Positions 23,961 to 34,703 of a stretch of 64,000 nt of DNA are shown in pieces. The stretch lies in NCBI RefSeq assembly GCF_963966145.1, contig NC_091056.1, forward strand, positions 3,870,217 through 3,934,216. Direction: 5' to 3'. Each line of letters opens with the position of its first letter. The stretch's first letter is position 1. Source of the stretch: Tenebrio molitor. Taxonomy: Eukaryota; Arthropoda; Insecta; Coleoptera; Tenebrionidae. The notes beneath the pieces are model-generated. The model ran no database searches. It saw only the letters and a program-made list of their open reading frames with translations, and had not been told where the DNA came from. Position numbers and translations under genes: made by a program.

Positions 23961-24394
23961 TCCCACTAAATTTCCGACGGCATTGTAATTTTTACATTTC
24001 TCCTTTTTAGAAAATGACACCCATAAAGTTGCTCTTATTGTTAACACACGTTGTACACTTTGATAATTACGTCTCCTTAAATTACAAAATGATAAAGCAC
24101 TGTAAATTTTATTGAAGTACCTGTTCTTGCTATTTTGTCGGTGGACGAGTCGATTGGACCGTTCGCTTAAATTACAATTTATTACAAACGGATGTTCGAT
24201 ATTCGCAGCGCTTCAGCCACTTTTACATAATGCCGTAAGCAATTTCCCAAAATTCGAATACGGTAAGATGAGGCACAAAGAATTATTCATTATTTTAATA
24301 AACTGTTATGTATTACGAAATCAAAGACATTATTCCATATACCCAATTCATAATGTCATATTAATCGTTTAAATTTAAAATATTAATATAGCTA
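23961..24394. other. Intergenic, no gene seen
   Basis: AT-rich; no domain in either strand. Confidence 0.4.
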
Positions 24395-24522
24395 TTTGTG
24401 CAATAAGTTAGGAAATGTAATTTTTTTCCGTATTAGGCATGGGATTTTTGATCCAGACGTTAGTCGAGATCAAAAACATGCCGTGTACGAAAAAAATTGA
24501 TTTCCTACGTATTGCACACATG
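24395..24522. repeat. 128-bp fold-back hairpin
   Basis: Arms of about 45 bases pair imperfectly: TGTGCAATAAGTTAGGAAAT on the left with ATTTCCTACGTATTGCACA on the right. The apex holds a second short stem (GATTTTTGATC..GATCAAAAAC). A small fold-back element or hairpin; no coding. Confidence 0.75.
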
Positions 24523-24525
24523 ATT

Positions 24526-24784
24526 TTTTCTACTGGAGTTTGGAAAATACATAAAATTTGGATATTTTTAATATTCTATTAATTCTTTCTAAATTAAAAA
24601 GCGAAATGAAAATTGTTCTACTTTCGTTACCATAGAGAAACAATTTAGTAGTGAAAAATTGTGAAGGCGTTTAAGCTTTTCTCTAAATAAAATACCACTT
24701 TTACGCCCTTAGTAGGAAATTTTTCACTTTTCCTAACACAAATTAGTATTACAATGTTAAAGTTTTCCAAACTCCAGTAGAAAA
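24526..24784. repeat. 259-bp element with 22-bp perfect inverted ends
   Basis: TTTTCTACTGGAGTTTGGAA at 24526 is matched inversely at 24763-24784. It starts 3 bases after the preceding hairpin. The middle (around 24630-24665) is related to 4858-4905. Confidence 0.7.
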
Positions 24785-24826
24785 ACATAATTACATAATA
24801 TTTTTGTTTTATATTTTATACAAAAA

Positions 24827-24952
24827 TTTCCGGTAATATTGCGGAATTTGGAAAAGTGCCCCGAATGCTTGCAGCGTTTCCACGTTGAATGGCAAGGGAA
24901 ATCCTCTCGAAAAGGAATTTCTTTGATTTTGAATCGCCTGATTCCGCGATAA
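24827..24952 (-). pseudogene. RLE retrotransposon fragment (endonuclease end)
   Basis: About 126 bases closely matching 19973-20098, the end of the RLE frame, with a handful of base differences. Truncated on both sides. Confidence 0.9.
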
Positions 24953-25188
24953 ATATGTTTCACTGTGCTTTTAAAAGCCATGGTTTGGAGTGTACCAGTG
25001 TTTCCACTGCTGCGACGCTCGAACAAGTGACGTCCCCACTCCTACCATTACCATTGCGCATCCGAATCTCAGCGGCCATCTAACATTTGACGAGCACTAC
25101 GCAGTACGGTGAAACCTTTAGCAGCTGCACTTAAAATGGCGTCCTACCGCTAATGAATAATTGTCATGTCAAATTATATCTGTTAAGG

Positions 25189-25312
25189 CGGCCTTACACC
25201 AAGGCAACAATTGGCAACATGTTGCCTGCAACATTTTTTATAAATGTTGCCGGTCATTACTAAAAAATGTTGCCGGCAACATGTTGCCAATTGTTGCCTT
25301 GGTGTAAGACCG
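25189..25312. repeat. 124-bp hairpin element with GGCAACATGTTGCC core
   Basis: Long nearly perfect inverted arms beginning CTTACACCAAGGCAACAATT, each containing the self-complementary GGCAACATGTTGCC, separated by a loop of about 25 bases. Looks like a fold-back MITE; no gene. Confidence 0.85.
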
Positions 25313-25790
25313 ACTTTACAACCTTTACTGACTTTAAGGCTGTTGCACAGTAATAAAACTTTTGAGCGAGGTGTAGTTCAAGTTGCAGAAGTATTCAGAA
25401 TTCTTGGATCGGTCAAACACTGCAGCAGGTACCCTCTCAAGACCCGTCAGTCATAAAATTAGCATTTTACAAGAGCATTAAATCTTCGTATTGTGAACAA
25501 ATTTGTTGGCAAATTTTAGATTTTCTTATTTCTTGTAGTTTGGATGTATTTATCTGTGCACTTTAGTGGTTGAATCTCTTACTTGCAGAAAATTCTTTTA
25601 AAGAAAATAACGGACAATGATTAATACAAATGTAAAGGCTATGACTTTGACCACAGACTTTGACAGTGTCAGATTTTTCGTATCTCTGCTAATAAACGTC
25701 AAACAACTGACACTATTAATCAAATTTTAACGCAAAAATAGTTATTAGAGTCCAAGTTTTACCCATTTGCGATTACGTCATTATACAGTA

Positions 25791-26432
25791 TGTCCCCGGA
25801 TTGAGTTTACAAGAGGAATTTTTTTTTAATTTTTGATTTTACGTAAAAACTTCAGAGGAATGACATTTTTTGCTTCATCTGAAACCCCCATTTCCGTTAT
25901 TAAAATCTCAGTATTGATACACTGTATTCTTAAATTAATATTTTTTGTTCAAATTTTGACTTAGAATTAATTTTTATGTTATAAATTTTATTACAATTGG
26001 CCTGGTTTTTTGACAAACAACTTATTACTGTTGCAAAATGTTGTCTTTAGAACAAAGAATTTATTTAATCCAATGTTGGACCGGTTTGTCACATAATTAC
26101 AAAATTTAATGAAAAATTTCCCAACAGTTATGTATCAGGCATGGGTGTTCAGAAGCTTAAACTTCGATACAGGGTTGAATGATGTACAGAAAACGGCGCA
26201 TAGTTAATAGAATAGTTTTATATTCAATTATCATTTGATTAAAAAAAAAAAAGGAAAAATATTTTTTCTGCATTTTCTTTGATTTTAATGTCAAGTCTTC
26301 CTCTGTGTTGAAAAAGACTTTTTTAATAACGGAAATGGGGGTTTCAGATGAAGCAAAAAATGTTATTCCTCTGAAGTTTTTGCGTAAAATCAAAAATTTT
26401 TTTTTCCCTCTTGTAAACTCAATCCGGGGACA
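25791..26432. mobile_element. 642-bp TA-flanked MITE with TGTCCCCGGATTG ends
   Basis: Inverted ends of about 115 bases starting TGTCCCCGGATTGAGTTTAC, with TA on both sides (25789-25790 and 26433-26434). No coding sequence. Mariner-type TA target. Confidence 0.9.
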
Positions 26433-26459
26433 TACTATATAGTAACTTCACGTATGTTT

Positions 26460-27366
26460 GAACTATAGTCCAATTTTTACACTTTTGAGGTGACGTCACG
26501 ATTTCCTTCCTGGCTTTCTCTCTATTGAAACGACAGAAACAGTAAAAAACAAAATAGCGGTGCAATGGCGGACAAAAAATTTCGTCCACTGTCATTCCAC
26601 TCACATATGCTATAAAGCGACCTTTAGGAACGAATAACCTCGCTTCACATGTTGACATGTGTCAATCAAATTGTGTCTATAATTTATGTTTTTATGGGTG
26701 ACAGTAATAAATTTCAAATTTTAATTTGCAAACGTCAATCATAATGACAATAAAGCTTAAATTACACCAAATTTTTGTGAAATGATAGGAAAAAGGTGGA
26801 CAACATTTTTTGTCCGGAATATGTAGTATGTTTATTTATTGCTGGTTACTTTGTGGTTATTTTATGTTCCTGTCATAATTTCTTTCACTTATTACATTGA
26901 TTACAAACATAACCTTTCGAAGCAATTGTCAGAAAATTTCATAACATGGGTATGGCTTGCTTCGACTACAATCGTTTTAATACCTAACCTTATAGCTATT
27001 TATGATCAATTCAAATTAGTTTCTGATCCTAGCTCAAACATACGTTAAATTACTAAATAATGACGTCATCGCAAATGGGTAATAATTGGACTCTAGGATC
27101 AGAAATAAATTTGGATTTATCAAAAATAACTATCAAATTTAATTTTGTTGACAATTGCTTCGAAAGTTTACGATTGTAATCAATGTAATAACTAATAAGT
27201 GAAAAACAAAAAAAAATGTCAAATTGACAGGAGCATAAAATAACCACAAGTAATCAATAATAAATAAACGCATCGCATTTTTTTGTTTGTTCCTGTTGTT
27301 TCAATAGAGAAAGGGAAAAAGGAAATCGTGACGTCATCCCAAAAGGGTAAAAATTGGACCATAACA
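26460..27366. mobile_element. Asymmetric fold-back element
   Basis: Outer arms pair 26461-26545 with 27290-27366 (ends TAGTCCAATTTTTAC / GTAAAAATTGGAC). Inner arms pair about 26829-27045 with 27056-27270. The right arm is continuous, while the left arm is opened by about 270 unpaired bases (26560-26828). Frames at 26839-27048 and 27053-27247 are the two arms of the same repeat and not genes. The motif TCCAA.TTTTACCC...TGACGTCA also occurs at 25748-25785. Confidence 0.75.
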
Positions 27367-28273
27367 TCAGAGTTCAGAGATTGAATCTTATTTTCGTGAG
27401 AAAGGTAGAATTAATTACAAGAGCGCCCGTTTTCATTACCTGTATGTACAAATCATTTCCATTAAAAAAACCTGTTATCGGATAATACTTACAACTTTTC
27501 TCCAATTGCAGAAAAATACTTAGAACTCTGTCAGAATCATTTAGACATTTATTGGAAAAAATTATAGTTTCTGTATAAATTAGTAGGGGTTTTAATATTC
27601 TCTATTCAATCATTACTGAGAACAACTAATTACCTACAGCTTGGCCGTTTACTCGACATTACTAGACGCAGGTAGTTTGACCCAAACGACCGATACCGGG
27701 TTCGATATTGGAATGGATGGGAACAGAAAAGTTTATGAATGTATAATTGGGAGAAATATTTTCCGTTTTGTGATTGCATTTTGAGTGTCACATTCTGAGA
27801 TTATATAGTTTTTAGGTTAATAATAATTAGATGATATACCTATTTTAACTTAGGTTTCTTAATTTAATTTTTTTCAATCCATTTTCATAAAGTAAAACGC
27901 CCCAAATTAAATAAACCAAATATCTTTACATCAAAACATTTTCATTAAATTCTAATCACGGATTTTATTTCTCTACTATGGTTTCATAACGTGTACCAAA
28001 TTTGAACTGCATCGAACAAAATTTAATTTTTAAAGTGATAGTTTTTTGACTGCTGTACCTTAGGTAATTAATTTTAACAAAAAAGTAATACCCAATTTTT
28101 GTGGCGGTGATCAGTATTTATGCATCTATAATACTTTCATATAAATATAATTTAGTTTTAAAGTCATTTTCGTGCTTGTCATAAGTGATGGGACACCCGG
28201 TACATAGTTTAAATTTTTATTTCATACTATCCGGTAGATGTTCAATTGCATCATCAATTTGAAAAGTGAAAAA
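27367..28273. other. Intergenic, no gene seen
   Basis: AT-rich, no domain. A possible MITE end (GATGGGACACCCGGTA) lies at 28188-28203 without a visible partner. Confidence 0.4.
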
Positions 28274-28440
28274 GACAAAAAATATTTGACAGTTTAACCT
28301 TGAAGTCGTTGGGGCTTTACGTGAATTTAGTAGGCCATTTTGTAGCCTACTCACAACAAATTAATTTGGTGTACTTAGGTATAGATAATTAAAATCGTCC
28401 GATAAATAAGGGAGCTATGGACTCGTCTTTTTTTTTGGGA
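28274..28440 (-). mobile_element. One arm of the CAGGGTGTCC long-TIR MITE
   Basis: Matches the right arm of the element at 42927-43652, from TTTGACAGTTTAACC to GGACTCGTCTTTTTTTTTGG. It stops a few bases short of the terminal CAG and lacks the other arm. Confidence 0.8.
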
Positions 28441-29508
28441 TAATTTTGGTATAATTGGTGCTCGATCAAAAAAAGTGTTATATGTAGGTATTAGGTATTT
28501 TAATTACTGTCTATTATTAGAATTAGTGATTGGTTTACTTTGTTAAAAAGATAAAAAGGTTATGATACCGCACCGCGGCAATCCGGCCATTTCCTTTCAG
28601 GTATATTTTAAAAATGGGATTCATAAGTTGACCATCGCGGCACGCCGGGCCTGCCCCGAGGATGTTCCCGTGACCCCAGTGCAAGTATCTTCCCAACAAA
28701 AGTTGCATTGCGGCCGTTAAGTAGTGATTATGTCAACCCGAGTTTACGACATGCAGGGGCTGCAGGTAGTTGAGAAGTATAGTGGACTGACTAATAACCG
28801 AATTTTACGTGTTTTGTTGAGGCTTTTGTTTATTTTTTTGCTTCCAATCTAATTTGTTTTTCCAAAAACTGAGACAGTAGCCCCATGAGATACGTTCTTC
28901 TGAATCCAATGCACTTTTTAAATAGTCTCTAAATGAAAAATTGTGCAAAAATAAGGAAAATTACTGAAAAACGTTATTAATTTTTTTTTAAAGAATGAAG
29001 CGATTTTTCAAAAAACTGAGACAGTAGCCCCGTCAGATACGTTAATGTTTAACAAAAAATATAGTCACCACAGCTTCAAACATAAAACTGTGGAAAAATA
29101 ATTAAAATCCGTTTAGCGCGCTTTACCATTGCTTGGCCAACCACTAGGCAACAGCCTTAATGTAAGACTGAAGAATGCAAAAACACGTGAGATGAGTTTC
29201 TGGATTATTGAGAAGGCAAAGAAGAAGTTGCGTTGAGAAATAAGAATTTTTAATTCAAATTAGTCGGCGATATATGTATCTAATTTCATTTGCCTAATTT
29301 TGGTTAATTGGAATCTTATATTCAATAAAAACTGTTTCACTGCCTTCTTTGAATGTTGCCCTAACAACAATTGTGACCATAAACAACATAAAGCAGAACG
29401 TTAGGTCTGAACATCGCAAGCGGAACGTCTACAAATCTATGCCCATTTTCACTTTACCGCCAAGTTAGACAGGCCCCTCTTAACCGGTTTCACTCACAAA
29501 AGTTAAAC
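28441..29508. other. Intergenic with GC-rich patch and short repeats
   Basis: No coding sequence. A GC-rich patch at 28560-28765 is unexplained. A block of about 38 bases (CAAAAACTGAGACAGTAGCC) occurs at 28862-28900 and 29009-29047. Confidence 0.45.
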
Positions 29509-29867
29509 CACGGAATTCTTAAAATAAACTGGAAAGCTGATTCCCATATATGCGATCAAAGCGAATAGTAACCTAATGATGGTCGACATTACCGGGTCAA
29601 CTTCGGCTCAGTTCGACCAACCTCGTTTTACTTCGTAGATGGAATGAACATGATTGGCTAGTTCGCGAAGCTTGTATTTGTGATCTCTCATGTTGCATGT
29701 TCTGAAATTAACCTAACCTCACAAACAATTTCACATAACCCTATTTAATCACGTTGACGGTCTGTGCAAGTGTTTTCGATTGCCTTAATTCTGTGATTAT
29801 ACTGTGCTAGTCGTGTTTATTGTTGTAAGTTTGTGTGGAAATAGTGGTGGACAGTGAATAAATTAAA

Positions 29868-30489
29868 ATGCCATCGTGTATCGTTACTGGTTGTGGAAAT
29901 ACTTCAAAAAAGCATTTGGAGGGAATATCCTTTCATGCGTATGGTTTTAAATATATATTAGATATAAATAACTAATGCTATTGTTATTAGATTTCCTAAA
30001 AAACATGTAGAAACTTGGAAGAAAGCCATTGGTCGACCAACTTTGGTAGTTTCAAAGAATCATGTTGTTTGTTCTGCTTTTTTTCAACAGTCAGACTATT
30101 TGCAAAATTATAAATCAAGAAGACGTCTTAAAGATAATGTGGTGCCTTCATTGCTATTGCCAAAGCCCAGGTTTAGAAGAAAGTTAGAAAGTTCTTATGG
30201 ATCAGCTAAATCTGAAGTTCCACCAGCACCCACCGGAGATGTTTCACCTTTAATTTCTGTACATTCTGCCTCTGAAGAAAGCATGTCGAAGTAAGGCTAA
30301 TGTAATTTTTACAACAAATTATTGTACATACATTGTTTCAAAACTCTGGATAGGGAACAAGAGTTATTTGCCATGCCTGGACCTTCAAAATTGCCCAAAA
30401 AGTTTAAAATGATACAGCCATCATTGAGCAGCAGTTCAAAAAGTAGCAGCGATTCAGCCAAAAAAAAAAAGGATAGATTAAGATTAGTA
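29868..30489 (+). pseudogene. P transposase, THAP DNA-binding exons
   Basis: The ATG at 29868 starts MPSCIVTGCG, the C-x4-C beginning of a THAP zinc finger, which binds the element's own DNA. Exon 1 ends at 29938. Exon 2 runs 29991-30290 (FPKKHVETWKKAIGR, with the conserved Trp). Exon 3 starts at 30354 and ends in a Ser- and Lys-rich stretch near 30489. All joins keep the frame with GT..AG borders. The C-x2-H half of the finger reads VVCSAFF, so the zinc-binding His is Phe. The next intron received the MITE/gypsy insertion at 30515. Confidence 0.85.
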
Positions 30490-30894
30490 AAATATTTTCA
30501 TAGTTACCTACCTAGAGTGCCAACACTTTAAGGAGAACACACCAATAAAGTTGCGCCCCAGACGCAACCACGTTGGTCGAGTCCATTCTTCGATTTTTAG
30601 GGAGGGAAGGTAGAACCGCTTCGCTTACCGGCCATGCGGCGTCAGAGGCGTACGTTCATTCGTGATCTGCTTTGCCAGTGTTCGTTTCGTTGTTTCGTGA
30701 TTTCAGGGTTGTTTACTATTGCAATAAAATCAGTTCTTTTCAGAACTAAATAATTTTTATTTCTTTATTTGAGCGAGGTTAGTATTGATAAAAACGGTAT
30801 CACAATAATTCAAATAAAAACGTATGATCCCATTTCTGAACGCAAGTGATACGCCACTGGACAAAACGTCACGGACAGATTTGGATGACTCAAC

Positions 30895-32423
30895 TGTAGG
30901 ACGGCGCAATGTGTGGCCGTGATTTTTCCGTTTTGTTTCCTTTTTTGGTTCATAGTTTTAAGACGCTACACGTTACGTGATTGATACTGATTAGATTAGA
31001 ATTCTTTGTTAGGGAAGCGTTAGTAAGTTCGGAGTAAACGGTCGTGCAGACACAAAACTCGATCGCTGTCGTTATTTTGAACCCGATTTTCCTGCAGAAG
31101 TTGTTGTGGTGTAAAAATATTCAATAAGGTGAGTGTATCACTGAGTGACCTGTTTCTGTTGGTGTTGTGGTGAGTTTACCTACTTTAATAATTGATTTTG
31201 ATAACGATCATGGCCATAATTAAATACAATTTCAATTAGTGTTGTGAGTCTTTAAATGTTTTATAATTAATTGGGGGTCGCTGACTGGGGTCAGGACTGC
31301 CCGTGATCTACAAGTAATTGAGGGTTGCTGACTGAGATCAGGACCGCTCGTGATTAATGATAATAATTAATTGAGAGTCGCTGACTGAGATCAGGACTGC
31401 TCGTGGTTAATAGTTAATTGAGAGCCGCTGACTGCGATCAGGACTGCTCGTGAGTGATAATTAATTGAGATAATGTTATTTTCACCATTGAGGGTGATCC
31501 TGTTGTTAAGTTGATTAGAGTTGCAATGACAGTTGATGAGATTCCTAATTTTGATATGATTGAGCCCCGACATGTCGAGCTAATTAATTAGACTGTCCAC
31601 CCTTCCTTTGTTTCCGGCAACTGTACACTAGCAGAGACCGTGGAGCTGCTAGTGGTGTGAAATTGATTGTGATCTAGTGGACTGGCAGAGACCGGGGAGC
31701 TGCCAGTGGATGTGAGACAGATTGAGTGAGTCGCTGAGTGTTATCAGGGCTGCTCATCTGTGTATCGGGCGGAGCGAGCACTTGTACTCATTGCACACCT
31801 TCGTCGCGATGGTGATCACAATTGATTGAGGGTCGCTGAGTGTTATCAGGGCGCCTCGTTTGATTACAGTTGTTTATTGAGTTGAGGACTGAGTCCTAGA
31901 GGGTTCTGTGTGAACCCTAGTCTTTCCCTTAACCCTGGACAGAGCTCAATTAGTTAATGTTAATTGATAATGACCTAAAGTACTAGAGCTCAATGAATAT
32001 GTAATAATATTTGACAATCACCAAAGGTATTAAGAGCTGACGTTGCGATAGTACCATATTTAAGGTGTGTGTGATTCATTATTGTAAATATGTGTTGGTT
32101 GTGCTCGCACAACACTTTCAGCGAACTGGTTACTCACCACCCCATTTTATTATTTTACAGGAGGTAAGCCTGTGATAGATGTGCCGACCACGATCACCTC
32201 GATCCACGACACAAGCCGCCACGACACCATTGTTAACGTAATGTTCACCCAATTATTTCATCTATTGACAATTACTAAATTACGACATCCTGACATTGCA
32301 TCAAGTCTGATGTGTTATTTTGTTTGGTGATTTGATTAGTATCAGAATTATTATTACTTTTGTGTGCTGTCTCTCTCCGCGAGAGTTATCTCCCTCGCAC
32401 TCGCATCATGACATTTCCCTACA
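30895..32423 (+). repeat. 5' LTR of gypsy element 1 (1,529 bp)
   Basis: TGTAGG...CCTACA. It contains four spaced copies of a GCTGACTGAGATCAGGACTG-like motif at 31280-31452 and two weaker ones near 31735 and 31836. Bases 32044-32400 are missing from the 3' LTR. Directly after it (about 32430) is TCAGAAGTGGGAT, also found after the 5' LTR of the second gypsy element; probably part of the primer-binding region. I could not fix the tRNA. Confidence 0.9.
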
Positions 32424-32637
32424 AATTATATCAGAAGTGGGATCTGTCACTTATGTGCCTAAGGATTTTTGGTATCTTTGATATTAGTGGTCAGTTGAAA
32501 ACTATTTAAGTACGACTTTAACAATATTTTGAATTGGGTTATTCCAAAATGGTGGTCGAGGTGATCAAAACAAAATATATAGGTGATCATAGTCGAAATT
32601 TATTCGTTTTTATTTTAATATTCAATAAGATTCCGCG

Positions 32638-33543
32638 ATGAGTTCTCATCACATACGAAGACGCAGTCGTCGTGAATCAAGCTCTCCTGAAGAAAGAAGA
32701 TATAGACGCCGCCGTACTCACGAGTCGAGCATGACGGAAAGTTCTATTGACCGCTTAACGGACGTCATGGCGACGTTTATTCAGCAGACGGCTAATAAAT
32801 CTTCGGGATTTTCGTCCAAAGGCGAGGTTATTCCCATGTTTAACCCCGAGGATGTGGGACAGGACGCCGTGGCCTGGTGCGAGAAAGTGGACGAACTACG
32901 AGAAATTTTCCATTGGTCTGAGGAGGCGACGATCTATTTCGCCCTCGCGAAACTGCGTGGTCTTGCAGAGACCTGGTATAAAGGTCTTCCAACGTTGAAA
33001 TGATCCTGGACGCAGTGGAAGGATAAAATCCAGCGGGCCTTCCCGTCAAAAAGGGACTTTTACGAGGATCTAGCAACAATGATGCGCCGTCGCAAGCGCC
33101 TCGACGAAAGCTACGCGAAGTACTTCCACGAAATGACAGCCCTCCTAAACGCGTGCAAGATCACTGGCACTGACGCCGTGTCCTGCATCATCGGAGGTCT
33201 TGACGACGTGATTGTTAAAACCGGGGCAAGAGCGGGGAACCATCAAACACCCGAAGCCCCGTATCAGTACCTATGTTCGTTAGTTGAAACACCCAGGAAT
33301 AGCCAACGTGCGTCGTCATCAAAAATCGATCACAAGACCAAATCTTATAAGGAAGCTGAGACAGGTGCCAGAAAAACCATCTACAAGTGCTTCATTTGTG
33401 GAAAGACGGGGCACACCTCGCGGCAATGTTACAGGAACAAAGACAAAAGTGGTAAACTGTGCTACGTTTGTCACAAGGCCGGACATTTCGAGGCGGACAG
33501 TCCATCGAAGAAATCCGGGCAACCGGCGAGGCCGATCGCGTGA
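32638..33543 (+). pseudogene. gag: Gypsy 1 gag (nucleocapsid zinc knuckles present)
   Basis: The start ATG at 32638 opens a basic, Ser/Arg-rich N-terminus. The capsid part follows, with the familiar AVAWCEKVDELREIF..W and LRGLAETWYKGLP. A TGA at 33001-33003 interrupts it; the frame goes on as SWTQWKDKIQRAFP. Two zinc knuckles close the protein. The first, CFICGKTGHTSRQC, is a complete CCHC; the second, CYVCHKAGHFEADS, has lost its last Cys. A second TGA at 33541-33543 separates it from the protease in the same frame. Gag packages the element's RNA. Confidence 0.85.
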
Positions 33544-33555
33544 CCAGCACAGTCA

Positions 33556-33833
33556 TTGTCGCCGAAATCTACCAACAGCAAATTTTATAAGGACGCTCTA
33601 CTCGACGGTTCCCCCTCAACCGCTTACATCGACCTGGGGAGCTCCTGTACAACAATAAAATTGTCCGAAATTCAACGCCTAGGTATACGGTATGATCCTA
33701 CCGATAAGACATTACTCCGCGGCTACGGCGGTGGACAGGTGACCACCTTGGGTACCACTACAATCAAGATTTCGGTGGACCAAGTCGAGGCTCCCGTTAA
33801 GGACCTGACCTGACCTGACCTGACCTGACCTGA
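33556..33833 (+). pseudogene. Gypsy 1 protease, mutated
   Basis: Retropepsin-like region. The active-site motif normally DTG(S/A) reads YIDLGSS, and the flap and LRGYGGGQV strand follow. The last part runs into six CCTGA units (33804-33833) that place TGA stops at 33811 and 33826. Would not be an active protease. Confidence 0.75.
33804..33833 (+). repeat. (CCTGA)6 = (TCAGG)6 array
   Basis: Six perfect pentamers. TCAGG is the telomere repeat of many beetles. Here it lies inside the protease region of a retrotransposon, and flanking coding stays in the same frame. Confidence 0.95.
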
Positions 33834-34703
33834 TGCACCCCAAATTGTACCGGTACTCATCGGGAGAACATTCACTGAATTGCCGGAGGTTATTGTTGTC
33901 AAGGATAATTCGTCACTGCAAATTATGACAAGTAGTCCCACCGTTGCATCAATAGAGCTGGAACCAGACATCAAGAAAATCAAACCTCAGGTTATTCGAA
34001 CGACAGTGATACCGTCCAATCATGTGGGATATGTCTTTGTCACTGGTGGCGACTACGACGGCGAACTAGTAATCGAAGCGAGTATACGGGCGCAGGAGGG
34101 ACGAGAGCACTGTATACCACGGACAGTGATCTACGCTTCCAAAGAGACACCTGCACCGGTCCCTTTCATTAATTTATCAGATAACGATATAATGTTTAAG
34201 ACTAACGACGTATTCGCAAGAGCCTGGCCTTGCGTCCCGGAAAAATTAGCCACAGAGAATGTTCTGCGATTGACGGACTTACCGTTAACCGACCTGCCAC
34301 TAGACGAAATCAAAGTCGGACCCATCACCAGCAACCAAAGACTAGAATTGATTGCGCTAATCACAGAATTTCGAGACCGTCTCGCACCATCACTTAGTGA
34401 GCTTGGATGCGCTAAATCCACCGAAATGGAGATTAGACTGACAGAGGACAAACCGTTCTCTTATAAACCATACAGAATGGCTAGATCCGAACAAGAGATA
34501 GTGAAAAATATGGTCGATGAATTGTTGGAACATAACATCGTCCGAGAATCCGACTCGAACTATTGTTCACCGGTCCTGCTGGTTAAGAAGAAAAACGGGG
34601 AGCAACGACTATGCATAGATTACCGCAAACTAAACACGATGACAATGACGATGAAACCGACGAATGACATCTCGGGACGAGATGGTTGCAGGATGGCCGA
34701 ATC
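33834..34703 (+). pseudogene. Gypsy 1 reverse transcriptase, N-terminal part only
   Basis: Same frame as gag. It runs through the linker (VLIGRTFTELP) to the start of reverse transcriptase: YKPYRMARSEQEIVKNMVD, SPVLLVKKKNGEQRLCIDYR and KLNTMTM. The FTxLD and YxDD catalytic blocks are absent because sequence is deleted from about 34660 to the 3' LTR at 34704. The last bases before the LTR (CAGGATGGCCGA) are shared with the same position of the second gypsy element. Confidence 0.85.

Noticed and set aside
26839..27247. Two membrane-protein-like frames
   Set aside because: They are the two arms of an inverted repeat read in opposite directions.
28560..28790. Small nuclear or 5S RNA gene in the GC-rich patch
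   Set aside because: Neither strand matches the U1, U2, U4, U5, U6, U12 or 5S patterns I can recall, and there is no recognisable promoter.
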